From NCBI RefSeq assembly GCF_003660455.1, contig NZ_QZVR01000004.1, positions 62,001-126,000 of the forward strand: DNA of 64,000 nt, read 5' to 3'. Below the pieces are notes generated by a model. That model was not told the DNA's origin. It did not search any database and saw only the letters and a list, made by a program, of their open reading frames with translations. This document shows, in pieces, positions 31,391-38,681 of this stretch; the stretch's first letter is position 1; every line of letters starts with the position of its first letter. The position numbers and the translations under genes are program-made. Origin of the DNA: Nocardioides ferulae. GTDB taxonomy: Bacteria > Actinomycetota > Actinomycetes > Propionibacteriales > Nocardioidaceae.

Positions 31391-32113
31391 TCACTGGTCT
31401 GAGAGCGCCCGCCACCACCACGCGATCGGCCCCGTGGTCGCGCCCGCCGCGGCCAGCTCCCGAACCGGAGCTCGGTCGCCCACGCCGTCTCGTGGCCGGG
31501 GGAGCGGGGCTGCGGTGGCCTCGAAGTCGGGCACCGGCCTGGCGTCGGCCTCCTCCTGGGTGGTGGCCGGTCCGTTCTCGGCGATGTCGTCGATGAGCCA
31601 GTCCATCTCGTCGATCTCCCGGCGCTGCGCCTTGATGATCTCGTCGGCGAGCTTGCGGACCCGTACGTCGTCGATGTCGGCACGCTCGCTGGTCAGGATC
31701 GCGATCGAATGGTGCGGGATCATCGCGCGCATGTAGGTCGAGTCGTTCACCAGCGCCTGGGCTCTCGACGCGTACAGGGCCGCACCACCGACGACGAGCG
31801 CCGCGACGATGACCACGGCGTTCAGCGTGCGGTTGCGATACATCATCGAGACCATGAACGAGAGCATGACCAGCGCCATCGCGCCGCCCATGAGCAGCGC
31901 CATGTAGACGCGTTCGAGGCTGAACCGGACGTGATCGGCGGAGTAGGCGTTGGTGTAGGTCAGCACGAACATCACCACCGTCGAGGTGGTGATCATGGCG
32001 GCGAACCGGAGGTACATCCGGCGTTCGTGGGAGGAGTCGTCGTGGTGCCCGCCGTGGGCCTCCTGCGCGTCGTTCCCGTCCGTCGGGTCGTGGTTGTCGT
32101 TGCGGTCGTTCAT
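31391..32113 (-). CDS. DUF305 membrane protein, metal-associated
   Basis: 240 residues. A His/Asp-rich N-terminus (HDPTDGNDAQEAHGGHHDDS) resembles a metal-binding tail. Three hydrophobic helices follow (about 34-120), then a DUF305 helical domain: DSTYMRAMIPHHSIAILTSE and ADEIIKAQRREIDEMDWLI, where MIPHH supplies Met/His ligands. DUF305 proteins often sit next to copper genes; here the neighbour is a copper-storage protein on the same strand. A copper role is inference from motif and context. Confidence 0.8.
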   Translation of the reverse strand: MNDRNDNHDPTDGNDAQEAHGGHHDDSSHERRMYLRFAAMITTSTVVMFVLTYTNAYSADHVRFSLERVYMALLMGGAMALVMLSFMVSMMYRNRTLNAVVIVAALVVGGAALYASRAQALVNDSTYMRAMIPHHSIAILTSERADIDDVRVRKLADEIIKAQRREIDEMDWLIDDIAENGPATTQEEADARPVPDFEATAAPLPRPRDGVGDRAPVRELAAAGATTGPIAWWWRALSDQ

Positions 32114-32212
32114 GAGCTGGTTCCTCCAAGATGGTGTGACCCGGGGCGGGCACGGTCGGGACTGCCGGGCCGTCGCCCGTCGACGTTGCGGGCTGCCCGT
32201 CGACCTCGGGTC

Positions 32213-32255
32213 GGCGGGCCCGCCCAGAGCGGGCCCGCCTGGGAGCGGGCCCGCC
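32213..32255. repeat. three tandem GCGGGCCCGC palindromes
   Basis: The 10-base palindrome GCGGGCCCGC occurs at 32214-32223, 32229-32238 and 32245-32254, spaced by 15 and 16 bases. The array lies 10 bases after the stop of the copper-storage gene and 100 bases before the DUF305 start. Any two copies can pair to form a GC-only hairpin, so it may end or attenuate transcription between the two genes. Confidence 0.7.
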
Positions 32256-32263
32256 GGCCGAGA

Positions 32264-32671
32264 TCAGGCGAGGGCGGCGAGGAGCCGGTTGCAGGCCTCC
32301 TCGCAGGCGCGGCACGCCTCGGCGCACACGCGGCAGTGCTCGTGCATCTCCGCGTGAGTGCCGCACTCGTCGCCGCAGGCGCGGCACGCGGCGGCGCACG
32401 CCTGGACGATGGCGGTCACGACGGTGGCGTCGCCACCGGTCTGCCGCGACAGCACGCTGGCCGTGGTGGAGCAGATGTCGGCGCAGTCGGCGTTGAGACG
32501 GATGCACGCGCGCAGGTCGGCGACCATGTCCTCGCTCAGGCAGGCGTCTGCGCAAGCAGTGCAGGTCTGTGCGCACCGCAGGCAGGCATCGATGCACTCG
32601 GCGAGGGCCTGCTTGTCGGCGACCGGCTCGCCGGGGTGGGTGTCGAGCATGGCGGTGATGGTGTGGGTCAT
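32264..32671 (-). CDS. Csp-type cytosolic copper-storage protein (four-helix bundle, Cys-rich)
   Basis: 135 residues with 18 Cys, spaced to face the inside of a four-helix bundle: CIDACLRCAQTCTACADAC, ACIRLNADCADIC, QACAAACRACGDEC and HCRVCAEACRACEEAC. There is no signal peptide, as in Csp3, which stores many Cu(I) ions in the cytosol. Family membership (DUF326/Csp) is clear; copper loading here is inferred. It belongs to a minus-strand group with a DUF6153 gene upstream and a DUF305 gene downstream. Confidence 0.9.
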   Translation of the reverse strand: MTHTITAMLDTHPGEPVADKQALAECIDACLRCAQTCTACADACLSEDMVADLRACIRLNADCADICSTTASVLSRQTGGDATVVTAIVQACAAACRACGDECGTHAEMHEHCRVCAEACRACEEACNRLLAALA

Positions 32672-32778
32672 GAGACTTCCTTCGCTGTGATGCCCGCGAT
32701 GGTGTGTGCGGGTGGTTGGCAGTGGTCAGCAGGGCGTCGGACTCTGCTGTCGTGGTGCGGCTGCAGGCCCGGCGCCTG

Positions 32779-33327
32779 TCACGTGCGAAGGACGGGCGAG
32801 GTGGTGGGTGGTGAGAGTGCCGGTGGGCCGGTCCAATCAGGCCACCGCCGAGGCGTCAACGCGGGCGAAGCTGGCGACGACGGGGAGGCCGGTGGTCCAC
32901 TTCTGGCCTCGCGGGCGGCAGCAGTGAGTGCCACGCCCGCAGCGAGAAGGGCGAGGCAGGCGCCCAGCAGGTGCAGCAGGTGCTCGCCGGCGTCTGCCGG
33001 GGATCCGTGAGGCGACGCGACCGGCCCGGATGCCGTCCGGTGGCCGGCCGCTTCCGTGTCAGGTCCCATCGCCATGACCGTTCCGGCGGCTCCTCGGGCT
33101 CCGTCCGGCGGTGCAGCCGTGTGGAGGGCCAGGCTGCTCGGCGCTGACGCCTGGGCGGCGTCGTGGACGGCCGACATGCCGACGTGGAGCGCGAACGTGT
33201 TGGTCTGCAGCGCGGCCATCACGGCGGTGACCAGGATGAGAGCCACTCCGACCAGGACTCGCTGGCACCCGCCGGTCGTCACAACCGGGCGGGGGACGGT
33301 CGAGGAGGTGGACGCGCGCGAGGACAT
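32779..33327 (-). CDS. DUF6153-like small membrane protein
   Basis: 182 residues from the ATG at 33327, chosen because GGAAG lies four bases upstream; an in-frame ATG at 33369 lacks such a site. It has one hydrophobic helix near the N-terminus (RVLVGVALILVTAVMAALQT), a His-containing extracytoplasmic stretch (FALHVGMSAVHDAAQ) and a second helix at about 125-145 (LLHLLGACLALLAAGVAL). The two-helix layout with His/Met in between matches DUF6153 proteins, which often accompany copper-storage and DUF305 genes. Assignment rests on layout and context. Confidence 0.55.
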   Translation of the reverse strand: MSSRASTSSTVPRPVVTTGGCQRVLVGVALILVTAVMAALQTNTFALHVGMSAVHDAAQASAPSSLALHTAAPPDGARGAAGTVMAMGPDTEAAGHRTASGPVASPHGSPADAGEHLLHLLGACLALLAAGVALTAAAREARSGPPASPSSPASPALTPRRWPDWTGPPALSPPTTSPVLRT

Positions 33328-33429
33328 CACTTCCGCAGTGACCAGAACGCGGCAGAGGCATGCACGCATGGCGGAGATCAATGGCGAGGTCCGAGACTCG
33401 GCTGTTGCAGCCTGAAGAGGGTCTTGTGA

Positions 33430-33452
33430 TCGAACACCAGTTCGAATAGAGT
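33430..33452 (+). promoter_or_regulatory. LexA (SOS) box with -10 element
   Basis: TCGAACACCAGTTCGA (33430-33445) fits the actinobacterial SOS box (TCGAAC-N4-GTTCGA) perfectly. TAGAGT at 33447-33452 is a TAnnnT -10 box, and the ATG at 33460 begins seven bases later, so the transcript is probably leaderless. LexA would sit directly upstream of the -10 and repress until DNA damage. Confidence 0.85.
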
Positions 33453-33459
33453 GTTTGGC

Positions 33460-34842
33460 ATGTCTCACTCCTCCGCTCTCGATGCCGCGGCTGGTGCCGT
33501 GTCCGAGCTGGTGGGGGTGGACTGGTCGCAGGTCCCGGCGGGCGAGCTGCCGAAGGTCGCGGTGGTGTTGGAGCGAATGGCCGCTCAGCTGGATGCGGTC
33601 CGGTTGGCGGTCGCGGGCGAGGTGGAGGCCACCGATGCGGCCGCGGCGCACGGGTGGGCTTCGGCGAAGGACTTCTTGACTGCTGTCGCGGGGGGTCACA
33701 AGGGCGCCGGTGGGGGGATGCTGCGGCTGCAGCGGCGGCTGCGGTCCCTGGAGGCGACCCGGACGGCGCTGGCGGCCGGGGAGCTGTCGGTGGCCAAGGC
33801 GCGGGTGATCGCGAACCGGGTCTCCCAGCTGCCCCGCGACGAGAAGGTCCGCGCCGAGGCCGAGCGGCTGCTGCTGGCCCGCGCCGCCGAGCTGGACGCC
33901 ACCGATCTCGACCATGCCTGGCCGGCGGTGGTCGCCGAGCTCGACCCCGACGGCGAGCTCACCGCCCGCGACCTCTCCTTGGACCGTCGCGAGCGCGCCG
34001 CCCACAACGCGCGGTTCCTGGCCTTCACTCCCGACCAGCTCGGCGGGGTGAAGATCCGCGGCTATGCCAGTCTCGAGGAGGTCGAGCTGGTCAAGGCCGC
34101 CCTGTTCGGGCTCTCCGCACCCCAGACCACGACCCCCGGTGCCTGTGGCGGTGCCCCCCGTGAGGTCGACCGGGCCGGGTCGCTGGCCACGCCGTGTCCG
34201 GACCCGGTCTGTGCCCACGACGGGCGTGACCCACGCGAGTTCGGGGTCCGGCTCTGGGACGCCCTGGTCGAGGGCTGCCGACGGTTGCAGACCGCCCGGG
34301 TGCTGCCCCAAAGCCACGGCGCCGGCCCCCGGCTGCTGATCACCCTGAACCTCGAAGACCTCCGTGGCCAACTCACCAACCAGCCCACCGACCGGCTCGA
34401 TCTGCGTGGGCGTCTTGGGGGTCACCTGGCTGGTGGGGAGCCGCTCTCGGCCGGCGCGGTGCGCCGCCTGGCCTGTGATGCCGAGCTGATCCCGGTCGTC
34501 CTGGGGTCGGCCAGCGAGGTCCTCGACGTCGGCCGGGCCAACCGGCTGGTCACCCCCGGCATCTGGCGGGCCCTGGTTGCCCGCGACCGACATTGCGCCC
34601 ATCCGGGCTGTCGCCGACCGCCCGATGCCTGCGATGCCCACCACATCGTCCACTGGGCCGACGGCGGCCCCACCTCCCTGGACAACCTGGTCCTGCTCTG
34701 CCGCACCCACCACACCCTGACCCACCACACCGCCTGGACCGTGAGCATCGACCCCACCACCCGCCGCCCGGTCTGGACCCCACCACCAGCCATCGACGAC
34801 ACCGACCGCTGCACCCGGTTCTTCCCACCCAACGCCGCCTGA
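33460..34842 (+). CDS. DUF222 / HNH-endonuclease protein (13E12 repeat-like), SOS-controlled
   Basis: 460 residues. The N-terminal DUF222 domain (about 25-330) includes GELSVAKARVIANRVSQLP. A C-terminal HNH motif follows: CAHPGCRRPPDACDAHHIVH, then WADGGPTSLDNLVLLCRTHH, with the Cys pairs and His of a zinc-stabilised HNH nuclease. I prefer the ATG at 33460 to the GTG at 33451, because the GTG overlaps the -10 box. Such proteins occur in many copies in actinobacteria, and mycobacterial 13E12 members are in the LexA regulon. It splits the copper genes from the arsenic genes. Confidence 0.88.
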   Translation: MSHSSALDAAAGAVSELVGVDWSQVPAGELPKVAVVLERMAAQLDAVRLAVAGEVEATDAAAAHGWASAKDFLTAVAGGHKGAGGGMLRLQRRLRSLEATRTALAAGELSVAKARVIANRVSQLPRDEKVRAEAERLLLARAAELDATDLDHAWPAVVAELDPDGELTARDLSLDRRERAAHNARFLAFTPDQLGGVKIRGYASLEEVELVKAALFGLSAPQTTTPGACGGAPREVDRAGSLATPCPDPVCAHDGRDPREFGVRLWDALVEGCRRLQTARVLPQSHGAGPRLLITLNLEDLRGQLTNQPTDRLDLRGRLGGHLAGGEPLSAGAVRRLACDAELIPVVLGSASEVLDVGRANRLVTPGIWRALVARDRHCAHPGCRRPPDACDAHHIVHWADGGPTSLDNLVLLCRTHHTLTHHTAWTVSIDPTTRRPVWTPPPAIDDTDRCTRFFPPNAA

Positions 34843-34935
34843 GCGTCAGCTCGCCCTCTCGGTGCAGGATGGGAAGAAGGTCACCGCCGGGCAGGGCGTC
34901 GGCCTCTGGCCTTCGGTGCTCGCGCACGGTGACGC

Positions 34936-34967
34936 TTCAAGCGTGGCTGTTTCAATGCCGCTTGAAG
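34936..34967 (+). promoter_or_regulatory. probable ArsR operator of the first ars gene
   Basis: CTTCAAGCG (34935-34943) is repeated inverted as CGCTTGAAG (34959-34967). A second TTCAA at 34951-34955 makes TTCAA-N6-TTGAA with the right half-site. This is the size and type of inverted repeat bound by ArsR/SmtB repressors. It covers the likely start of arsR, so the repressor would control itself and the downstream permease gene. Confidence 0.55.
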
Positions 34968-35278
34968 TGTCGACGACACCCCCGGAGGCAGTCGCCCGAT
35001 CGGCCACCCTGCTCGCCGTCGCCGCCGACCCGCTGCGCTGGCGCCTGCTGCGCCTGCTGGAGGCCGGCCCCACCTGCGTGTGCGAGCTGCAGCGGGCCTG
35101 TGACGTGCCGGCGAACCTGCTCAGCTACCACCTGCGGGTGCTACGTGAGGCCGACCTGGTCACCGCCAGCAGGCGCGGCCGGTGGATCGACTACGCGCTC
35201 GCCGAGGACGCCGGCACCCGGCTCGCCGCGGCGCTCCCCATCCGGGCCGGCGCGTGGGAGGTGGGTGATCGGTCGTGA
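34955..35278 (+). CDS. ArsR-family metalloid-responsive repressor (first copy)
   Basis: 107 residues from the ATG at 34955; a GTG at 34967 (VSTTPPEAV) is an alternative because the ATG lies inside the operator. The winged-helix core reads ADPLRWRLLRLLEAGPTCVC then ELQRACDVPANLLSYHLRVL. The CVC before the recognition helix is the classical ArsR inducer site. The stop overlaps the permease GTG, so this repressor and the permease are coupled. Confidence 0.85.
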   Translation: MPLEVSTTPPEAVARSATLLAVAADPLRWRLLRLLEAGPTCVCELQRACDVPANLLSYHLRVLREADLVTASRRGRWIDYALAEDAGTRLAAALPIRAGAWEVGDRS

Positions 35279-36327
35279 GCGCCCTGACCGCTCACCTGCC
35301 CACGACCAGGTCCGGCCGCGGGCTGGCGCTGGGCGCCGCCGCCGTGGCCTGGGCCGCGGCGTACTGGGTGAACGAGCAACTCTGGGACCTGGTCTTCCAC
35401 GACCTGCTCGCGATGGACCCCGACGCACGGCTCACCGAGGGCCTGCACTTCTTCTTCTACGACACCGCCAAGATCGCGCTCCTGCTCACCGGCATCATCT
35501 TCGTGGTCACCGTGCTCCGCTCGTTCATGAGCGTCGAGCGCACCCGCGCCCTGCTCGGCGGCAAGCGCGAAGGCGTCGGCAACGTGGCGGCGGCCGGGCT
35601 CGGAGTGGTCACCCCCTTCTGTTCGTGCAGTGCGGTGCCGGCGTTCATCGGGTTCGTCGCGGCCGGGGTGCCGATCGGGGTCACGTTGAGCTTCCTGATC
35701 GCCAGCCCGCTGGTCGACGTGGTCGCGATCGGGCTGCTGCTCACCCTGTTCGGGCTGAAGGTCACGATCGTCTACATCGCCGCGGGTGTCGCGGTGGCGA
35801 TCGTCGCCGGCTGGAGCCTGGGCCGCCTCGGCGCTGAGCGGTGGGTCGAGCCGTTCGTGTTCGAGACCCGGCTCGGCGGCCAGGTCATCGACTCCACGGC
35901 CGGTCTCACCTTCGACCAGCGGATCCAGCTGGGCGCCGAGGAGGTCGGGACCGTCCTGCGCAAGATCTGGCCCTACCTGCTCGTCGGGATCGGCGTCGGC
36001 GCGGCCATCCACGGGTGGGTGCCCGAGGACTTCTTCACCGAGTACGCCGGCGCCGGGGCCACCTTCGGAGTCCTGGTCGCGGTCCTCATCGGCATCCCGC
36101 TCTACTCCAACATCGCCGGCATCCTGCCCCTGGTCGGTGCGCTGCACGACAAGGGGCTGCCGATGGGCACGCTGCTGGCCTTCATGATGGCCGTCGTCGC
36201 GCTGTCGGTGCCCGAGATGATTTTGCTGCGCCGCGTGCTGCGGCCACAGCTGATCGGCATCTACCTGGCCGTGGTCGGCGCCGCGATCGTCGCCGTCGGC
36301 TACCTGTTCAACCTGCTCCTCGCCTGA
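35275..36327 (+). CDS. ArsP / UPF0718-family permease
   Basis: 350 residues with about eight or more hydrophobic helices. The motif TPFCSCSAVPAFIGFVAAG (about residues 116-134) is the signature of the UPF0718/ArsP permeases, whose paired Cys bind the substrate. ArsP exports trivalent organoarsenicals; some relatives handle other metals, so the substrate is inferred from the surrounding ars genes. The GTG start overlaps the arsR stop. Confidence 0.82.
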   Translation: MSALTAHLPTTRSGRGLALGAAAVAWAAAYWVNEQLWDLVFHDLLAMDPDARLTEGLHFFFYDTAKIALLLTGIIFVVTVLRSFMSVERTRALLGGKREGVGNVAAAGLGVVTPFCSCSAVPAFIGFVAAGVPIGVTLSFLIASPLVDVVAIGLLLTLFGLKVTIVYIAAGVAVAIVAGWSLGRLGAERWVEPFVFETRLGGQVIDSTAGLTFDQRIQLGAEEVGTVLRKIWPYLLVGIGVGAAIHGWVPEDFFTEYAGAGATFGVLVAVLIGIPLYSNIAGILPLVGALHDKGLPMGTLLAFMMAVVALSVPEMILLRRVLRPQLIGIYLAVVGAAIVAVGYLFNLLLA

Positions 36328-36361
36328 CCGCGAGGCCTATCCACCCCACGAAGGAGACGCG

Positions 36362-36601
36362 ATGATCGTCAAGATCCTCGGCCCCGGCTGCCGCAACTGC
36401 CAGAACCTCGAGAAGGCGGCCCGCCAGGCGTTGGCCGACCTCGACCTCGACGCGACCGTCGAGAAGGTCACCGACTACGCGGCCATCGCCGGCTACGGAG
36501 TCATGTCCACCCCCGGGCTGGTCGTCGACGACGCGGTGCTGGTGGCCGGACGGGTGCCGTCGGCGGCCGAGATCCGGCAGCTGCTGGAGGCGCGCGCCTG
36601 A
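36362..36601 (+). CDS. small thioredoxin-fold redox protein (CxxC)
   Basis: 79 residues, the size of the small redox-active disulfide protein family (MTH895/TM0996). The active site is GPGCRNCQNL (CRNC) close to the N-terminus, and the cis-Pro motif is STPGLVVD. GAAGGAG lies six bases before the ATG. Co-location with ArsP-type permeases is common, which suggests redox support of metalloid handling. Confidence 0.85.
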   Translation: MIVKILGPGCRNCQNLEKAARQALADLDLDATVEKVTDYAAIAGYGVMSTPGLVVDDAVLVAGRVPSAAEIRQLLEARA

Positions 36602-36623
36602 CCCGACTGGCGGACAATATCGA

Positions 36624-36641
36624 CGTCTGTCAACATAGACG
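36624..36641 (+). promoter_or_regulatory. probable ArsR operator of the second ars unit
   Basis: CGTCT (36624-36628) and AGACG (36637-36641) are exact inverted halves around GTCAACAT. The operator ends one base before the ATG of the second arsR, so the mRNA is probably leaderless and self-repressed. The sequence differs from the operator at 34936, suggesting that the two repressors have separate targets. Confidence 0.45.
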
Positions 36642-36642
36642 C

Positions 36643-37029
36643 ATGTCGAAGTCCTCCCTGCGTGAGCTGCCGCTGGCCGACGATCCGCTGGCCTCCTGCG
36701 TGCCGCTGGCCCGGCAACCACTGACCGCCGACCAGGCGGCGGGAGTGGCGCCACTGCTGAAGGCGATCGCCGATCCGGTCCGGCTGCGGCTGCTCTCGAT
36801 CGTGCTCTCATCGGCGGGCGGCGAGGCCTGTGTGTGCGACCTGACGCCGCACTTCGACCTCTCCCAACCCACCATCAGCCACCACCTGAAGGTCCTCCAC
36901 GACTCCGGGCTGCTGGCCCGGGAGAAGCGCGGCACCTGGGTGTTCTACCGGGCCCGGCCCGAGGCCCTGGACGCGCTGGCCGGCCTGTTCGCCGCGGTCG
37001 CCCCGGCCGCCGCGGAGGTGCGCGCATGA
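36643..37029 (+). CDS. ArsR-family repressor (second copy)
   Basis: 128 residues. ADPVRLRLLSIVLSSAGGEA is followed by CVCDLTPHFDLSQPTISHHL and LREKRGTWVFY-like AREKRGTWVFYR, the standard ArsR winged helix with a CVCDL inducer motif. An extra Cys is present at residue 20 (DPLASCVPL), as in actinobacterial ArsR proteins that use N-terminal Cys. The stop overlaps acr3 (ATGA), so repressor and arsenite pump are coupled. Confidence 0.9.
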   Translation: MSKSSLRELPLADDPLASCVPLARQPLTADQAAGVAPLLKAIADPVRLRLLSIVLSSAGGEACVCDLTPHFDLSQPTISHHLKVLHDSGLLAREKRGTWVFYRARPEALDALAGLFAAVAPAAAEVRA

Positions 37030-38156
37030 GTGACACCGTGCACGAGCAGCCCAGCGCCGGCCCCGACGACCCGGTCCTCCAGCGGCTCTCGACCCTCGAC
37101 AGGTTCCTGCCGGTGTGGATCGGGGTGGCCATGGTGGCCGGGCTGCTGCTCGGCCGCCTGGTCCCCGGTCTCGACGACGCGTTGGCCCGGGTCGAGATCG
37201 GGTCGGTCTCGCTGCCGATCGCGGTCGGCCTGCTGGTGATGATGTATCCGGTCTTGGCCAAGGTGCGCTACGACGAGCTCGGCCACGTCACCGGCGACCG
37301 CCGACTGCTGGTGGCCTCGGTCGTGCTCAACTGGGTGCTCGGGCCGGCCCTGATGTTCACACTGGCCTGGCTGATGCTGCCCGACCTGCCGGAGTACCGC
37401 ACCGGCCTGATCATCGTCGGCCTGGCCAGGTGCATCGCGATGGTGCTGATCTGGAACGACCTCGCCTGTGGCGATCGCGAGGCGGCCGCGATCCTGGTCG
37501 CGCTCAACGCGGTCTTCCAGATCCTGGCGTTCGCGTTCCTCGGCTACTTCTACCTCGAGATCCTGCCCGGCTGGCTCGGCCTGGAGCAGTCCGCGCTCGA
37601 GGTCTCCACCTGGGAGATCGCCAAGTCGGTGCTGATCTTCCTCGGCATCCCGCTGCTGGCCGGCTTCCTGACCCGCACGCTCGGCGAGCGGGCCAAGGGC
37701 CGGGAGTGGTACGAGGCGCAGCTGCTGCCCAAGATCGGCCCGGCCGCGCTCTACGGCCTGCTGTTCACGATCGTGATCCTGTTCGCGCTGCAGGGCGACA
37801 CGATCACCAACGAGCCGTTCGACGTGGCCCGCATCGCGCTGCCGCTGCTGGCCTACTTCGCGCTCATGTGGGGTGGCTCGATGCTGCTCACCTGGGCGAT
37901 GGGCTTCGACTACCAGCGCGCCACCGCGGTCTCGTTCACCGCGGCCGGCAACAACTTCGAGCTCGCCATCGCGGTCGCGATCGGGGTCTTCGGCGTCGCC
38001 TCGGGCCAGGCCCTGGCCGGCGTCGTCGGCCCGCTGATCGAGGTCCCGGCCCTGGTCGGCCTGGTCTACGTCAGCCTCTGGGCGCGCCGCTTCTTCCGCG
38101 ACCGCACCACCCCCGCCGCACGCACCCCCGCACCCACGTCAGGAGACCCCGCATGA
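37026..38156 (+). CDS. ACR3-family arsenite efflux permease
   Basis: Exports arsenite. 376 residues with ten hydrophobic helices. The motif GLARCIAMVLIWNDLACGD carries the conserved Cys of ACR3, and SFTAAGNNFELAIAVAIGVFG is the second family signature. The ATG overlaps the arsR stop and the TGA overlaps the arsC ATG, so arsR-acr3-arsC is one tightly coupled unit. Confidence 0.95.
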   Translation: MSDTVHEQPSAGPDDPVLQRLSTLDRFLPVWIGVAMVAGLLLGRLVPGLDDALARVEIGSVSLPIAVGLLVMMYPVLAKVRYDELGHVTGDRRLLVASVVLNWVLGPALMFTLAWLMLPDLPEYRTGLIIVGLARCIAMVLIWNDLACGDREAAAILVALNAVFQILAFAFLGYFYLEILPGWLGLEQSALEVSTWEIAKSVLIFLGIPLLAGFLTRTLGERAKGREWYEAQLLPKIGPAALYGLLFTIVILFALQGDTITNEPFDVARIALPLLAYFALMWGGSMLLTWAMGFDYQRATAVSFTAAGNNFELAIAVAIGVFGVASGQALAGVVGPLIEVPALVGLVYVSLWARRFFRDRTTPAARTPAPTSGDPA

Positions 38157-38614
38157 GTGAACGTCCGAGCCAGACAACGACCGACCGGGTCCCGCAGGTC
38201 GTCTTCGCCTGCGTCCGCAACGGCGGCCGCTCCGTGATCAGCCGGGTGCTCACCGAGCACTACGCCCAGGGTCGGGTCCGGGCGCTGTCGGCCGGCACCC
38301 AGCCCGGCGAGCACATCCACCCCGAGGTCGCCGACGTGCTCGAGAAGCTCGGCCTCGACACGTCCCGCGAGACGCCCACCCTGCTCACCCGCGACACCGT
38401 GGCCGCCAGCGATCTTGCGATCACCCTGGGTTGTGGCGAGGAGTGCCCCTACGTGCCCGGGGTGAAGTACGTCGACTGGCCGGTCGCCGACCCTCGCGGC
38501 CAGGACGAGCAGACCGTGCGCGGCATCGTCGCCGACCTCGACGACCGGGTCCGTGCGCTGCTCGGCGAGCTGGTGCCCGACCTGGCCCTGCCGCCCTCGG
38601 TGGTCGCAAGCTGA
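38153..38614 (+). CDS. arsC: arsenate reductase, LMW-phosphatase type (mycothiol-dependent class)
   Basis: Reduces arsenate to arsenite for export by ACR3. 153 residues. The P-loop CVRNGGRS (Cys20 to Ser27) is CX5R(S). TLGCGEECPYVPGVKYVDW then PVADPRGQ matches the actinobacterial arsenate:mycothiol transferase group rather than the glutaredoxin-linked E. coli ArsC. AGGAGA lies seven bases upstream of the ATG. Usual P-loops read CVHNAGRS or CVSNGGRS, so Arg22 is a small deviation. Confidence 0.9.
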   Translation: MSERPSQTTTDRVPQVVFACVRNGGRSVISRVLTEHYAQGRVRALSAGTQPGEHIHPEVADVLEKLGLDTSRETPTLLTRDTVAASDLAITLGCGEECPYVPGVKYVDWPVADPRGQDEQTVRGIVADLDDRVRALLGELVPDLALPPSVVAS

Positions 38615-38666
38615 GAACAGAGGTCGCGGCGAGACGGTCGGCGGTCCCCGCACTTTCACGTAACGG

Positions 38667-38681
38667 TAGGGTTCGGTGGTG
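38667..38681 (+). promoter_or_regulatory. leaderless promoter of prfC
   Basis: TAGGGT at 38667-38672 is a good -10 box. It is followed after three bases by GTG GTG ATG (38676-38684), so the mRNA probably begins at the second GTG, seven bases after the box. No Shine-Dalgarno sequence is present. Confidence 0.5.

Noticed and set aside
33451..33459. GTG start for the HNH gene
   Set aside because: It overlaps the TAGAGT -10 box at 33447-33452, so it cannot be in the mRNA.
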